A DNA stretch of 64,000 nucleotides from the NCBI GenBank assembly GCA_024364735.1, contig JAGFNQ010000884.1, positions 1-64,000 of the forward strand. The letters are read 5' to 3'. Source of the DNA: Boesenbergia rotunda (Eukaryota > Streptophyta > Magnoliopsida > Zingiberales > Zingiberaceae). This document shows, piece after piece, positions 11,132-22,851 of this stretch. The notes beneath the pieces were generated by a model. It ran no database searches, was not told where the DNA came from, and was given only the letters and a program-made list of their open reading frames with translations. Each line of letters starts with the position of its first letter. Position 1 is the stretch's first letter. The translations under genes and the position numbers were made by a program.

Positions 11132-14003
11132 ATGGATCTCTTGATCAAGTTCTTGTGCTTCTTCCTCATTGTACTCCAAACAGCACAAGGTATGTTTCTT
11201 TTTCAGCTCCCTTCTGCAAATGCATGAAATATTACTGTTTCAGGAAGAATTTGCATTCCTGTGACCGTCGATCAAACTGGACCGTGGAAGAGAGATTTTT
11301 CTTTGAATAATTTTACCATTAATCTGAACAAATTTCTCATTGCATTCATGCAGCGGATTCCAGCTGCGGCAACGAGAAGCATCCTTCTTATCCTTACCTG
11401 CACGAAGCGAGTTGCTTCTCGCAGGCCAAAAAGGAGAGATTCGACTACATAATTGTGGGCGGCGGCACCGCTGGATGCCCCTTGGCGGCCACTCTCTCCC
11501 AGAACTACAGCGTGCTGGTGCTGGAGCGGGGTGGCTCGCCGTACGGCAACCCCAACATTTCTCACATGCAGAACTTCCACATCTGCCTCACGGACACCTC
11601 CCCTTCCGCACCATCTCAGCCGTTCATTTCCACCGATGGCGTCATCAACGCTCGACCTCGAGTCTTGGGCGGCGGCACCTGCATCAACGCCGGCTTCTAC
11701 ACCAGAGCCAGTCCAAGGTGAATCAAATTAAATGCAATTTTTAATTTGACTTTTAGCCTTTTCTGATTAATTAGGTTCAGAAACTCAACATTCAACAACT
11801 ATTCATGTTGAAAAAAATTTCTATAAAATTTATCCGATCCTCGAGACTATGTATAAAAGAAGAGTGATTAATTATCTCTCAAACATCCATGGTTATTAGA
11901 AAGCACTAGCAATGGGCGATCTAGAAGTCCAACGTCCAGAGTTCGTATCTCATTCGAAGTAAAATTTCTATAAATACGCTGTAACTGGGGATCGAATCAA
12001 AATATCTGGGATAGTAACTAGTCGCCCTACCGCTGCATATAATCCCGGAGGCAATTAAACATTTGTAGTAGCAAAAAAGATGGAACCGCCATCTTAGCGG
12101 TCCCTGGTCCTGACCCATATGTTTTCAAGAGAGACAAATCACGGTTATCACTGGTGTGGTGAGGCATCTGGGGTCGAGCGGATTAAAATCAACAACTAGG
12201 ATTTTATCCCGTGCATAACTGACGACTCTCAAATTTATGATCCGAAATAAACGATCAAATGTCTTATCATCCGATCGGCCGTAGGGGCAATTAATCATTT
12301 GTAGTAGATCGACTTAACAGAGGTTAAAATTGGGCTTACCTACCACCTCAAGCAAAATTTACAAAATAAAAACAAAAATAAAAATAAAAAAAATAGAAAA
12401 TGAAATAATAATTATGCAGTTACGTGAAGGCAGCGGGGTGGGACGCAAAGCTGGTGAACGAGTCGTATCCGTGGGTGGAGCAGAGGATCGTACACTGGCC
12501 AGAGGTTGCTCCGTGGCAGGCGGCCCTCCGCGACGGCCTGCTCGAGGCTGGCGTCGGGCCCTTCAACGGCCACACCTACGACCACCTCTACGGGACCAAG
12601 ATTGGGGGCACCATCTTTGACAAGGACGGTTTCCGCCATACTGCCGCAGACCTCCTCGCCTCAGGGAACCCCAGCAACCTCAAAGTTCTCATCCATGCCA
12701 CCGTCCAGAGGATCATTTTCGACGGAGAAGATGGTAATAACACATTAAGAATTTTGCGATAATGTAGCTAGTATCATAAGTCACCATCAACATCAGGGCG
12801 GCGGCGGCCGAGAGCGGCAGGGGTCGAGTTCAAGGACGAATCGGGCAAGCGGCACCTGGCTCTCCTCGAAGACGGAAGCCGGAGTGAGGTGATTCTGTCG
12901 GCGGGCGCCATCGGAAGCCCGCAGTTGCTGCAGCTAAGCGGGATTGGGCCGCGGAAGGATCTCGAGGAACTGGGCATTCCAGTGGTCGTCGACAACCCGC
13001 ACGTCGGGAAGGGGATGTCGGACAACCCGCTCAACTCGATCTTCATGCCCACGAAAAAGCCGATACGACAGTCTCTGATTCAGACCGTCGGCATCACCCA
13101 TCCCGGCGTCTTCATCGAGGCCAGTAGCGGCTTCAGCCAGTCGTCGGACAGCATCAAGTGCCACCACGGCGTCATGTCCGCCGAGGTAGTCGTCGTCCAT
13201 CTCCGGCATCGTTATTCATCTTAATTTCTACAATTTCAATCTTTCTACGTATGCATGTTTGAAGATTGGGCAGCTCTCGACGATTCCTCCGAAGCAGAGG
13301 AGCCTCGAGGCGGCGCAAAAGTACGCGAGAGAAATAAAGAAAAGCCTGCCGAAGGAGGCGTTCCGAGGCGGCTTCATACTGGAGAAGATCGACGGGCCGC
13401 TGTCCCGGGGCGGCCTCCACCTCGTCGACGGCGACGTGGACACTACACCTGCCGTGACCTTTAACTACTTCAGCCACCCTCTGGACCTTCGGCGGTGCGT
13501 GTACGGGATCCGCAGCATCGGGCGGGTGGTGCGGACGAAGCGCTTCGCCGACCTCACCGTCGAAGACACCTACACGATGGAAGCGCTGCTGAACATGAGC
13601 GTGCGGGCGAACGTGAACCTGATTCCCAAACATATCAACGACACCGCCTCGGTGGAACAGTTCTGCAGGGACACTGTCACCACCATTTGGCACTACCATG
13701 GCGGCTGCTGCGTCGGGAAGGTGGTCGACGGCGAGTACCGGGTGCTCCGCGTCGACAGGCTCAGGGTGGTGGACGGCTCCACGTTCTACAGGTCACCGGG
13801 GACGAACCCACAGGCTACCGTCATGATGATGGGAAGGTACGTAGGCAAATAATATATAGAATTTGCAGCTCCGTTCAGTCACGTTAAATCTAATTAATCA
13901 CTAGCTTGTACACTTAATTTGTGCTTCTGGTGTGCGTTTGATACGCAGGTATCTGGGAGTGAAGATACTGAGGGAGAGACTGGGAAGAGCAGCAGGAGTA
14001 TAA
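11132..14003 (+). CDS. HOTHEAD-like GMC oxidoreductase, six exons, apparently intact
   Basis: Exons by GT/AG and frame: 11132-11189, 11354-11717, 12420-12733, 12797-13185, 13265-13836 and 13949-14003. They total 1752 nt and 583 residues, the normal length for this family. Residues 1-20 are a signal peptide. The FAD-binding GGGTAG motif is at 55-60, followed by the VLVLERGG strand. The GMC signature RPRVLGGGTCINAGF comes next. Near the C terminus WHYHGG places the catalytic His at about 520, and GTNPQ places the paired Asn at about 556. Family members (Arabidopsis HOTHEAD; rice NP1 and maize IPE1) are secreted FAD enzymes linked to omega-oxidation of fatty acids for cuticle, sporopollenin or organ separation. 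The NP1/IPE1-like segments (SPSAPSQPF, GVINARPRVLGGG) suggest that subclade by inference. Intron 2 holds a SINE. Exons are GC-rich against AT-rich introns. Confidence 0.93.
11895..12054 (-). mobile_element. tRNA-derived SINE, family 1, copy e, inside intron 2 of the GMC gene
   Basis: The family body (GATCTAGAAGTCCAACGTCC), the B-box relic GGGGATCGAATC and the A-box end CTACCGCTGC are present in minus-strand orientation. This is antisense to the host gene. Confidence 0.73.
12050..12307. repeat. 22-bp direct repeats flanking a 212-bp segment in intron 2
   Basis: GGCAATTAAACATTTG and GGCAATTAATCATTTG (each followed by TAGTAG) lie at about 12050 and 12286. The enclosed segment may be an unclassified insertion with its target duplication, or a simple local duplication. 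Confidence 0.5.
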
Positions 14004-14477
14004 CTGACTGCCATTTGTGTACGTGGGTGTGATATAGGAAAAAAAGTACATTTAGAAAGAGATGGAATACATATATAGATGCATGTTTGACAAATGTAAG
14101 AGTCAAATAAATCAAATTCAGTTTTTGGGTTATTGGAATCATTTGAGCTAATAAATCCCCAATGATGATGACAAACAAGGATAGCTAGCACTAATATGAA
14201 CTAGTAACTTTGATATAAATAGTAAACGTTAGTGAGAATTAATCTTAAGATTCATCGTACCAAGATAGTTTCAGTGGAAATCAAAATATGGTCTACAAAT
14301 GTAGTAAAACTTCAGAAGGTAAGTTATGATGCTACTAGAAAATAAACTTCTAATAGAAAGTAGTATATGTTGTTTGAGCAAATTGCAGGTAATCTGGATA
14401 ACCAACCTCAACCATGTGACTGGTCTCTGTCGTTCCTTTCTTAGCTTTACGTGTCCCTCAACTGCCTAATGAAAGTC
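14004..14477. other. 3' flank of the GMC gene
   Basis: An AATAAA at 14106-14111 is a candidate poly(A) signal, 100 bp after the stop. No other gene is seen. Confidence 0.5.
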
Positions 14478-14813
14478 GTGTAATCTTCTATTAGGTGGGC
14501 TCAGATACGATTTGTTACGTGGATTATATCATTAAGTTAATGAACTCGTTAAGTGATCTAACTCTAATTTATTGGATTTTGAATTATAAAATGTAGGTTA
14601 ATTACATGTGTAGAATTTTTTAGCCCGATCTATTATTATATATGGACTGATAATGGATTAGATTCTCTATGTAAAGAAGCGGTTACTGTTGGATTAGGAA
14701 ATCTTGACATAACCCCTCGTTCCCCATTGACGAGGGTATTCGACGCCGTCACCTTATTTCCTTTGGAAGACCCTTCTTACTTCTTCTTTCGCAGGATCTT
14801 AAGATCGAGAAGT
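14478..14813 (+). repeat. copia LTR fragment, same family as the LTR at 51994
   Basis: It matches 52009-52328 throughout: TAATCTTCTATTAGGTGGGC, a GACTGATAATGGAT word, TTCCCCATTGACGAGGG, and a decayed TATA at the same place. It ends abruptly where the gypsy LTR homology begins (14814). Confidence 0.75.
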
Positions 14814-16910
14814 GGAATTTGAATTCCTTTGATTGGGTAGTGGAGCTGTTGGAAATGGGGTTTTGGCTTTGTATTTGGTCTCTTAATGCTCTGTTACCGT
14901 GAGCTTGTTAAGTGTGTGAATGGATTACTTGATTAAAGAATTAATCAATAGGGTGGATAAGAGATTTGATCAGTAATAGGGTTTGTGCCATTTGATCTTA
15001 CCGTGAGCCATAGATGGGCTTCGGTGGTGTTCTGGCCTTGTGCTATATTTGGACATGGAAAGGGATTCGCTTTCAGGTCTTCGAGTTAGATCTTTTGACT
15101 TAATGTTGTAGGGTAGGTCGGAAGAAACTCAGAGCTATTTTCTTTAGATTTAATTAAACGGACATGGTGATTAGGATTTATCTTAATTTTGTTTAGTTTA
15201 GCTAATTATTCAATGAATTTTATAAATAACTAAACTTAGTCCTTGATATAGGACTCTGACTACAAGTACCTGGATGTGAGATTTACTCAGATATATTCTA
15301 CACTTAAGACGGACACTTCTTGTTTGATTCTTTAGCTCCTTTACCTTTAAATGCATGGTTATTCCCTTATCTGAGTAGGTTGATTTATCTTAAATCTATA
15401 TTATTTATTTTCCTTCTTGGTACTTATTCTTTGTTTGATCTTTGAGTTAAAAATTTAAATTTTCAGTTATACAGTCTTGACTCTTATTTTTCTGATCCGA
15501 AGAGTACCGCTTGTACGTGTGTACTTTAGAAATATCATGTGACCTATCTAGGGTATGGTTGGTATTAGACATACCCTACCAAATAGATTAGTTGCATATT
15601 TGTTTGTTATGGTTCTGGTTTGGGTGCATGTGTGACTTATTGATTTTATGACGGTTGACTTGATTTCGTCTGTTCACATTTGTATCATGCACTATATTGC
15701 ATTTGTTGCATGCTGGCGGTGGTCGACTTCCTTATGGTTAGGCCCGCCGTCAGTCATATAGTGGTATACCAACTTAACCACTCGGGGTAGTGGTAGTTTT
15801 CAGAGTACGAGCGGTCGTCCTGTCGTGCGACTCTCAACCACTCATGGCTAGTGGTAGTTGTTGGAGCAGTAGCCGGCAGTGACACCCTTTTGTTATTTAT
15901 GAGGGATAGGTAGAGCGGTTGTGCTCCCTTGTTGGGTACTAGAGTGGTTGTGCTCCCCTTCTTGGAATTAGAGATTGTTCTTCCTTGTTCTTGGGTATTA
16001 GAGCAGTTGTGCTCTCCTGGGGTCTTTAATACAGAGCGGTTGTATTCCTCCTAGGGTATTAAGGTTGTTCTCCTAGCATCCTGTCTACTCGGCCACTCAT
16101 AGGAGATGGATTTGAGTACAGTTGTCACATCTCTTAGCTAGTCGGCTATGTAAATATGTGTGATTATTGTAGATTGGTATGTAGGGGTGACACATGTCAT
16201 TGCATTATTTGCATACGATGCATCTTGCATTTGTTTGAGCTATGATTGTTGCATTTGATTGACATGCATATATGTATTTGATTTGTTTTTATTATTTGAT
16301 CTAGATCTGCTCAGTATGAGCCGTTTATTGACTTGGTATGAGGATTTCTGATCATGCCTCGCAGGTATGTGTTTCACATTTTGATAGAGTTCTACTTTTT
16401 AGAGACTGTATTGTAGGGATATTTATGTGACAACAACATAAAGATACAATGGAAAATAAGATCTCATGAGCAATCCATTCGAAAAATTCATTCGAAGTTT
16501 AATCTATCTAATAGATATACCTTTGGAGTGTGTCCTTTGCTTATCCCGCTAGTCCTTATTTTGTCGGATCTCTTGCACGTTCAAGTATCCGTACCTCTAG
16601 TAGTATCCATACGAACATGATTTACGCCTCGAAGAAGAACCACTTTAGTTGTGCTAGCAACTCGGGATGATTCACAATGCATAAGAACCTCCACTAGGGA
16701 GTTTTGGATAAGGAAGAAAGAGGAAGAAGAGGGATGCCTTCTTAGTCATTGATATGGAGGGGTATTTATACTCATCCAATGAATACCAGAGGTTTTTGCC
16801 CCTTGAGCTCCTTTCATTTTAATGATAATAAAACCCAATAAATACCAAGTCTCTTGGTATTTCTTGAGACTCTTAATATTATATTCATCTAATTAATAGA
16901 ATGCCCTTTA

Positions 16911-19068
16911 TGTTGGAACTCGGATGGCTAGAGAGGGGGGGTGAATATAGCCAATCACTTGAACTTTAGCACTTATCAAAATTCTGCACTTAAACCGTTT
17001 AGTAGCACAGCGGAAAGAATAGAAACAGAGTATGAAGAAAACTAGAACCCTAAGCTAAGCACAAAGGCAAGACGCTAACAAGAGGGTTTACAAGGCTCGG
17101 GGATAACTTGCCCCTACTCCTTGGCGTGCCCTTAAGGTGGGCGATCCTTTGATCGTCGGCAGATCAAGCCCCGGAAGATCCGGATAGAAAGCAACCTCCT
17201 TCTCGGTGGAGTAACCTCTCCACAGCGTTTCAATCAAAGATATAGTTTTAAGCACAATGAAACACAAGAAAGATCTTACTTAGCACTTAACACAGACAAG
17301 AACACAGCAAGCTTTTCCCAAGCTCCACCCAGCGACGATCTCACGCAAGAACCCTTTCTTCGTGTCTTCTCGCTGTTGGACTCAAATCCTCTTGTTCCTT
17401 CCTCCAAGTGCTCAAGAAAGGGATGGTTGCTTCAAGATTGCAGTAGCTTGCTCATGATGATGGAACTTCAGAATGCACAAGCAAGGTGTGGAGAAAACAC
17501 TTGCGCAGCAAGAACTCAAGCCAGAAAGTTGTTCTACCGAACACTCCACTATGCCCTTTTGTTTCTCCACTGAGCGCCAGGTGACAACATCTCACTGCAG
17601 CCTCCAGTTGTTCACTTGCAACCACCAGCCACCACTGAGCTCTTCTGGACTCCCTGAGCTTCCCTCAGACCAGCCCCAATCAGCAGCTCCAGCCAGCGCC
17701 AGCGCCCATTGCAACCTGAGATGGAAAATGGACAAACCTGCTCCAAGGAAAGGCTTCCATTGACTCTCCTTGAGTGTTTGAATCCTTCCCTGTTACCTGC
17801 AGCTTAATTAGAGCATTAGAACAACATATAACTCAGTAAATCAAGTATCAAGGATCAAATGCAGAGAATCGGATACGGTCAGACGCGATCAGAGCGTTTG
17901 ACAGTGCAATTTGAATTAAAGTGATCGGTCACCGGACCGATCCAGGGCTCGTGGGTCGGTCACCAGACCGATCCACCGCTTAGCTGGGACTCCCAGCTCT
18001 CGTGGCGACACAAGCATGATCGGTCACCAGACCGATCAGAGTGAAGCCTGATCGGTCACCAGACCAATCAGGACAGACACTGTCCGATCAGGCTCAAACC
18101 TGATCGGTCCATGTCTGAGTGAACAGTAACTGCGGAAATCAAATCCTAAGTCTTTGATCGGTCACCAGACCGTTCAGGACCTGATCAGCGGGGGAACTCA
18201 ACTCACTGAGTGCTCCCTGATCGGTCACCAGACCGATCAGAAGCAAGGCAGTGAGGAAGCTGCCTGCTCCCTGATCGGTCACCGGACCGATCAGGAGCCA
18301 AGCAACGATGCAACGGCCTGCTCCCTGATCGGTCACTAGACTGATCAGGAGCCACACAGTAGGTTCCCAATCTCACCGTGCACTCCCTGATCGGTCACCA
18401 GACCGATCAGTCATCGCTGGATCGATCACCAGACCGATCCACGAAGGAGCAGCGTGCCAACTTCCCTGATTGGTCACCAGACCGATCCAGGGACTCAAAC
18501 CTAGCCCTCCAAGCTAGGATTTCATCACCTAACCCTCCAAGTTGGGACTTTTCACCTAACCCTCCAAGTTAGGACTTTTCACCTAGCCCTTCAAGCTAGG
18601 ACTTTTCACCCAACTCTTCCGAATTAGGACTTTTCCAGACCTAGCCCTCCAAGCTAGGACCTGACCCTCCAAGCCAGGACTTTTTCACCTGACCCTCCAA
18701 GTTGGAACTTTTCATCTAGCCCTCCAAGCTAGGACTTTTCACCCAACTCTTCCGAATTAGGACTTTTCCAGACCTAGCCCTCCAAGCTAGGACCTGACCC
18801 TCCAAGCCAGGACTTTTTCACCTAACCCTCCAAGTTGGGACTTTTCACCTAGCCCTCCAAGCTAGGACTTTTCACTCAACTCTTCCGAATTAGGACTTTT
18901 CCAGACCTAGCCCTCCAAGCTAGGATTTTCCACACCTAACCCTCCAGGTAAGGATTTTCCATACCATGCCTGATCCCCGATCAGGACTTAATCATAATCA
19001 TAGTCATCAACCTAAACTAAAATTGGTGTCAACACCAAAACAACAATCAGGGTCAGACTGCATCAACA
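16911..19068 (-). repeat. solo LTR B (2158 bp), same family as the LTRs of element D
   Basis: Bounded by TGTTGG and CAACA with target duplication CTTTA at 16906-16910 and 19069-19073. It is the reverse complement of the D LTR family: the terminal GATGGCTAGAGAGGGGGG and the far-end CAGGGTCAGACTGCATCAACA match. It carries the GATCGGTC hairpin array (about 17921-18495) and the CTAGCC array (about 18496-18960). It lacks the CCCGG-tgagtgaag array that D has. Confidence 0.92.
17921..18960. repeat. two hairpin arrays in solo LTR B
   Basis: First come roughly a dozen GATCGGTC-ACCA-GACCGATC units, with flanks that extend the stem either as CTG...CAG or as GG...CC. Then come about 17 units of the CCTAGCC-CTCCAAG-CTAGG type, with stem variants CCTAAC/GTTAGG and CCTGAC/CCAGG. 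Confidence 0.82.
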
Positions 19069-20824
19069 CTTTAGCCTTCCTCTTAAATAATATTTCATTA
19101 AACCTTTTAATGACTATTATCCATAATTAAGTGGTTGAGTCTAGTCTAATTTGAGTTAGACTCATTTAGATTAGTCAAATTAGACTAATCTAAATGAGTC
19201 TAACTCAAATTACACTCAATCTCATAATTCAATTGAATTTATTTGATTCTAACTCAATTAATCCAATTTTGGATCACATTTTAGTCAAACTAAAATCATC
19301 TTATCTCCGAGACATCGTATCCTTTGTGTGTGACCCAATAGGTTCTCGTAACGTTGGCAATGTCTCTAAACTACTTTAGATACATAAACAATGAGCGACA
19401 TCTAGTAATGCATCATTACTACCCAAGTGACGAGAATGTCGAGATCCGACATAACCTTTCTGTGACTATTATAATGTATTACTTTGTCCTTCTATCCTTG
19501 ATATCTAGATTGATCAATGAGGCATAGATCGTGTCATCCCCTTATCAATCTTTGTGTTTCTTGATCCCTAAGTAGACTCACTCAAGCAAATGTGTTCAAT
19601 ATCTCATATTGACTCATTTGATCATGCTAATGTATTTTAGTAGTCCTACTCGATCAAGGGGTCTACAAATATCACTCCCGTTATATGGGAGGGATAGATC
19701 CCATCTACTTTACTCATATCCCTCTGCATAATTTGTTATATACCCAACGATCACCTTTATAGTTCACCCTATTACGGGTGACATTTGACGATACCAAAGT
19801 ATATAACTCTTTATGTAGGGAATCGTAGTGAATTCAGATCTAAGGACTATTCATACTAATAGTTACATGAGAAAGTTTATGACACATATAACGACCCATG
19901 AAACTTTCTCATGGCGGGTTAGTTCAGTATATATATTCTCCAATATATATATATTCACGTATCAATGTGATATCCTATATCCAGGACTTGTGAGATCAAG
20001 TCATCCATTGACCTACATGCTAGTCTCAACGCATTAATATTGCCTTTAAATATTAATGCTTGACTAGGAATAGTTAAGAGTAGTGTTCTCTACAACCTTT
20101 CACAATCAATTCAACCAATTGATGTGTTGTATATTAGATCCTACAATTCTAGGGCATTATTATATTTATTCAGCTGACACAAGTATGAAGTAAATATAAT
20201 AACCAAACCATTGTCTTTTATGCATAAGATATGATACTTTATGACCTAAGTCAATCAACTCTTGATTGGCTCTTAGGGCGTAAACCAACATGTATACCTT
20301 GTTTTTATTTGTTTTATTTACCTTTTTTATACCATACATTTATCTATTCGCTATACCTGCAGAGTTCGATCCCGGACTCACCACCGCTTGCTTTCCTTTT
20401 TTGTTTCAAGTAGTAGACAATTGCGTCTCATGCCGCTAGGAGAGGATTCATCTGCTGTCCCTTTTGTATCGAGTATTTCTAATATTTCTAGTTTGAGTTG
20501 TTTTATATTTTTTAGAGATGTTATTTTGTTCCGTTAGTAGACGTGTTGGTATTTTTGTCGTTCTTTGATGGCTTGTATTTATGTCGCGGGTTTCTTGTTT
20601 ATTTGCATTTACACTATAGAGTTCTAGTTATTTATTATTTATTATTTGGATGTTAATAAACTGCGTGGATGTGCTGTGTTATTTGTTTTGTTGTTAGTTG
20701 TATGTGTTGTACTTTATATATATATGGAGAGGGATGTAGTATAAGCTTTATATTGTTCGCCGTACAGGGGAGATGCTATCCGATTTTCGAGCAAGCATGG
20801 GCCTCTGGGGGCGTGACAATTTAG

Positions 20825-20836
20825 TGGTATTAGAGC
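20825..20836 (+). other. primer binding site of element H
   Basis: TGGTATTAGAGC, one base away from the initiator-Met complement TGGTATCAGAGC, six bases after the LTR end GTGACA. Confidence 0.75.
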
Positions 20837-21503
20837 GAGGTTTACGAGTATAACTTGGAAGTTTTTTTGTATTGTTATAGAGTTTTCTGATGCTTATCAG
20901 AGTGTAGATTTTCGTGATTATTTTGGTATTTGTGGATTTGTATGGGTGTCTGATACCAATTTATTTGGTACCAGAGTGTCGGGTTTATGAAAGTTTTGGG
21001 ATGTTTTAGAATTTTCTGTGTTTTGGGAATATTCGGATTTTTTACGGTCTTTCTGGTGCCAAACCTGTTGGGTATCAGATGCTCGGGTTCGGGTATGTAT
21101 TTGGATTTGGCGGAGTCATTTTCTAGACTTAGTTGTATTGGGACTTGGCAGCGATGGATTTCTTCCGACAACAAGTAAATAAGTAAGGTACATCTTTGAT
21201 GATTATTCTATCTGTTGTATGCATTACCTTATTTAAGGTTGTATAGACAATGCTAGCTTGTTTGAATAGCATACTGTTACTAATATAATCATGGTCGGGA
21301 TTGACCATGAAGGCGGCTAGTGGACACGTTGCGGACTCGACTCTGTTGCGGAAAATGTTGATTTCTTGTAACACTGACTGATGAGTCCGAAAACAAGAGT
21401 CGAACTTGCCCACTACCTATTTGAGATTAGGTATTACCGTCTTCAGGAATCCCTTTTACCATGCTAGTTGTAGTACTAATACCAACTACTACTAGGTGGG
21501 TGA
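20837..21503 (+). other. leader and decayed gag start of element H
   Basis: No frame resembles gag. 20930-21090 repeats GGTACCAGAGTGTCGGG / GGTATCAGATGCTCGGG words. Element CE is inserted at 21503. Confidence 0.5.
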
Positions 21504-22000
21504 TGTGGGACCGGTGCCGTCGATAGAGGGGGGGGGGGTGAATATCGACTCGTTAAAAAATTTGGAAACTTGTCTTTCGATCATTCGTTCTAGATACAGA
21601 GTTAGTAGCACAGCGGAAAAATAAAGAAACAAAATGAAAGACAAAACTCAGAGTGCACATAGGTTTTTACTTGATTCCCAACCCCCCAGGGTCAGTATGT
21701 CCAAGGCCTAAGCACGGGAAACGCCCGTCCACTAATGTCTCCTTTCCGGACTTTTCGGAGGCAGAGAAACCCGTCTTACAGTGCACGTTTTACAATCAAA
21801 AGATAGAGAAACTTAAATGCATAAATTAAATGCAAACCAAACGAAATGTCGAAGACTCGGCCAATCTAGAACTCCTGAAGTGCCGCGCACTTCCCCTGGA
21901 GCCTCCTTGGTCACAGAGCTTCGTCTCTAGCGCTTTGTCGTCACTTGGAATGCTTAGAATGATGTCATGATTGATGTTCTGAGTTGTGGTATCGAAACCC

Positions 22001-22008
22001 CTTTTATA
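22001..22008 (-). promoter_or_regulatory. TATA box of the CE 3' LTR
   Basis: The minus strand reads TATAAAAG. The same word is at 39003-39010 in the other LTR. Confidence 0.7.
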
Positions 22009-22014
22009 GCTTCT

Positions 22015-22720
22015 TGTCGGGCGCCTGTGTTGCTATGGGGTGCCTCAGTAGCGGTCAAAAATCCATCCAAATCGTGAACTTCGCGAAGTTGCTTAAGGAC
22101 CCAGTCTTGGCACCCGGGAGCTTATTGGGCTCCTGATTCATTCAGGCGCCTGGCTTCCAGGGCGCCTGAATGCTTGGGGGCGCCTGATCCATTCAGGCGC
22201 CCAGGAGCAGTTTTCCATGCCTTTTCGTGTGTTTGTTCGCCTGCTTTGCCTTCAATTCTAGGTACCTGCAAATACACAAACACGAGACAAGCACATATAT
22301 TCTTAACCTTAACGAATTGGTTCTGACTTCGGATTTCCCGCGAAATCCTAGGTCGAACCGACGCCTATGTTCCCTTCCCGGGAACACGCCTTTCACCTAC
22401 TCCTCTCAGGAAAAGTTTTGCCAACCGGCTGCACCGGTTGGACTTTTGCCCAGCTTCACTCACCAGGACTTAGTGCCCAGCTTCACTGACCAGGACATTG
22501 GTGCCCAGCCCTCGGCCAGGACTTATTGCCCAATTCCTCGAATCAGGACTTCGTGCCCAGTCTGCAACAAGGACTTATTGCCCAACCCTATGTCAGGACT
22601 TCGGTGCCCAGCCCTCGGCCAGGACTTATTGCCCAATTCCTCGAATCAGGACTTCGTTTCCAACCCTCGGTCAAGTCTTAGGTGCCCAGCCCGCGGCCAG
22701 GACTTATTGCCTAGGTTAAC
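22015..22720. repeat. palindrome and repeat arrays in the CE 3' LTR
   Basis: 22140-22205 holds CATTCAGGCGCC-TGGCTTCCA-GGGCGCCTGAATG, a 12-base-arm palindrome, plus more GGCGCC words. 22423-22443 is a CCAACCGG...CCGGTTGG hairpin. From there to 22720, units of about 30 bp end in AGGACTT. Several have small self-complementary cores (GCC-ctc-GGC, ACC-ctc-GGT, ATTC-ctc-GAAT). The other LTR has the same plan at 39015-39780. Confidence 0.75.
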
Positions 22721-22851
22721 TAGGACTTTTCTTCACTTTGATATTGATTTCTTGACTCACCCTTACCTTGTCTAGTGTATCACTAACTTAAGCATATTGT
22801 TAAGCATTGAAACATTAGAGGAGGACATCACTGATGCATCTTGCACCAACA

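Larger units (their letters stand above)
16412..20290. repeat. solo LTR I inside the H left LTR, itself split by solo LTR B
   Basis: It begins TGTAGGGATATTTATGTGAC and ends GTAAACCAACA. A perfect 5-bp target duplication TGTAT lies at 16407-16411 and 20291-20295. Without B it is about 1.7 kb. It splits the H LTR exactly between sequences that are contiguous in the right LTR (GACTGTAT and ACCTTGTTT). The TG...CA ends and the 5-bp duplication indicate an LTR retrotransposon reduced to one LTR, probably copia. Confidence 0.88.
14814..20818 (+). repeat. left LTR of element H, interrupted at 16412-20290
   Basis: Homologous to 43617-46996. It ends in GTGACA at 20818. The first roughly 500 bp present in the right LTR are missing here, replaced by a foreign copia LTR piece. 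15770-16110 holds subrepeats (GGTATTAGAGCGGTTGTGCTC forms) and small hairpins such as CCACTcggggtAGTGG. Confidence 0.8.
21504..22851 (-). repeat. 3' LTR of element CE (1348 bp)
   Basis: On the minus strand the order is the LTR start at 22851, a CCCAG...CCAGGACTT repeat array (22720-22425), GGCGCC palindromes (22205-22015), TATA (22008-22001) and the end at 21504. A minus-strand AAAAAGGGGAGAT at 22864-22852 is the polypurine tract that abuts the LTR. Confidence 0.9.

Noticed and set aside
12035..12054. Possible tRNA gene suggested by the A and B boxes of the SINE copies
   Set aside because: The boxes are spaced and followed by a SINE body, and no cloverleaf can be drawn.
13172..13699. 175-codon minus-strand frame across the GMC gene
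   Set aside because: Shadow of GC-rich coding exons on the other strand.
18139..18572. Repetitive frames in both strands of solo LTR B, encoding IGHQTDQ-like repeats
   Set aside because: They are translations of the GATCGGTC palindrome array and have no independent evidence as protein.
22227..22775. 182-codon frame in the CE LTR with repeated RTYCP-like segments
   Set aside because: It is the translation of the AGGACTT repeat array inside U3. The other LTR does not keep one continuous equivalent.
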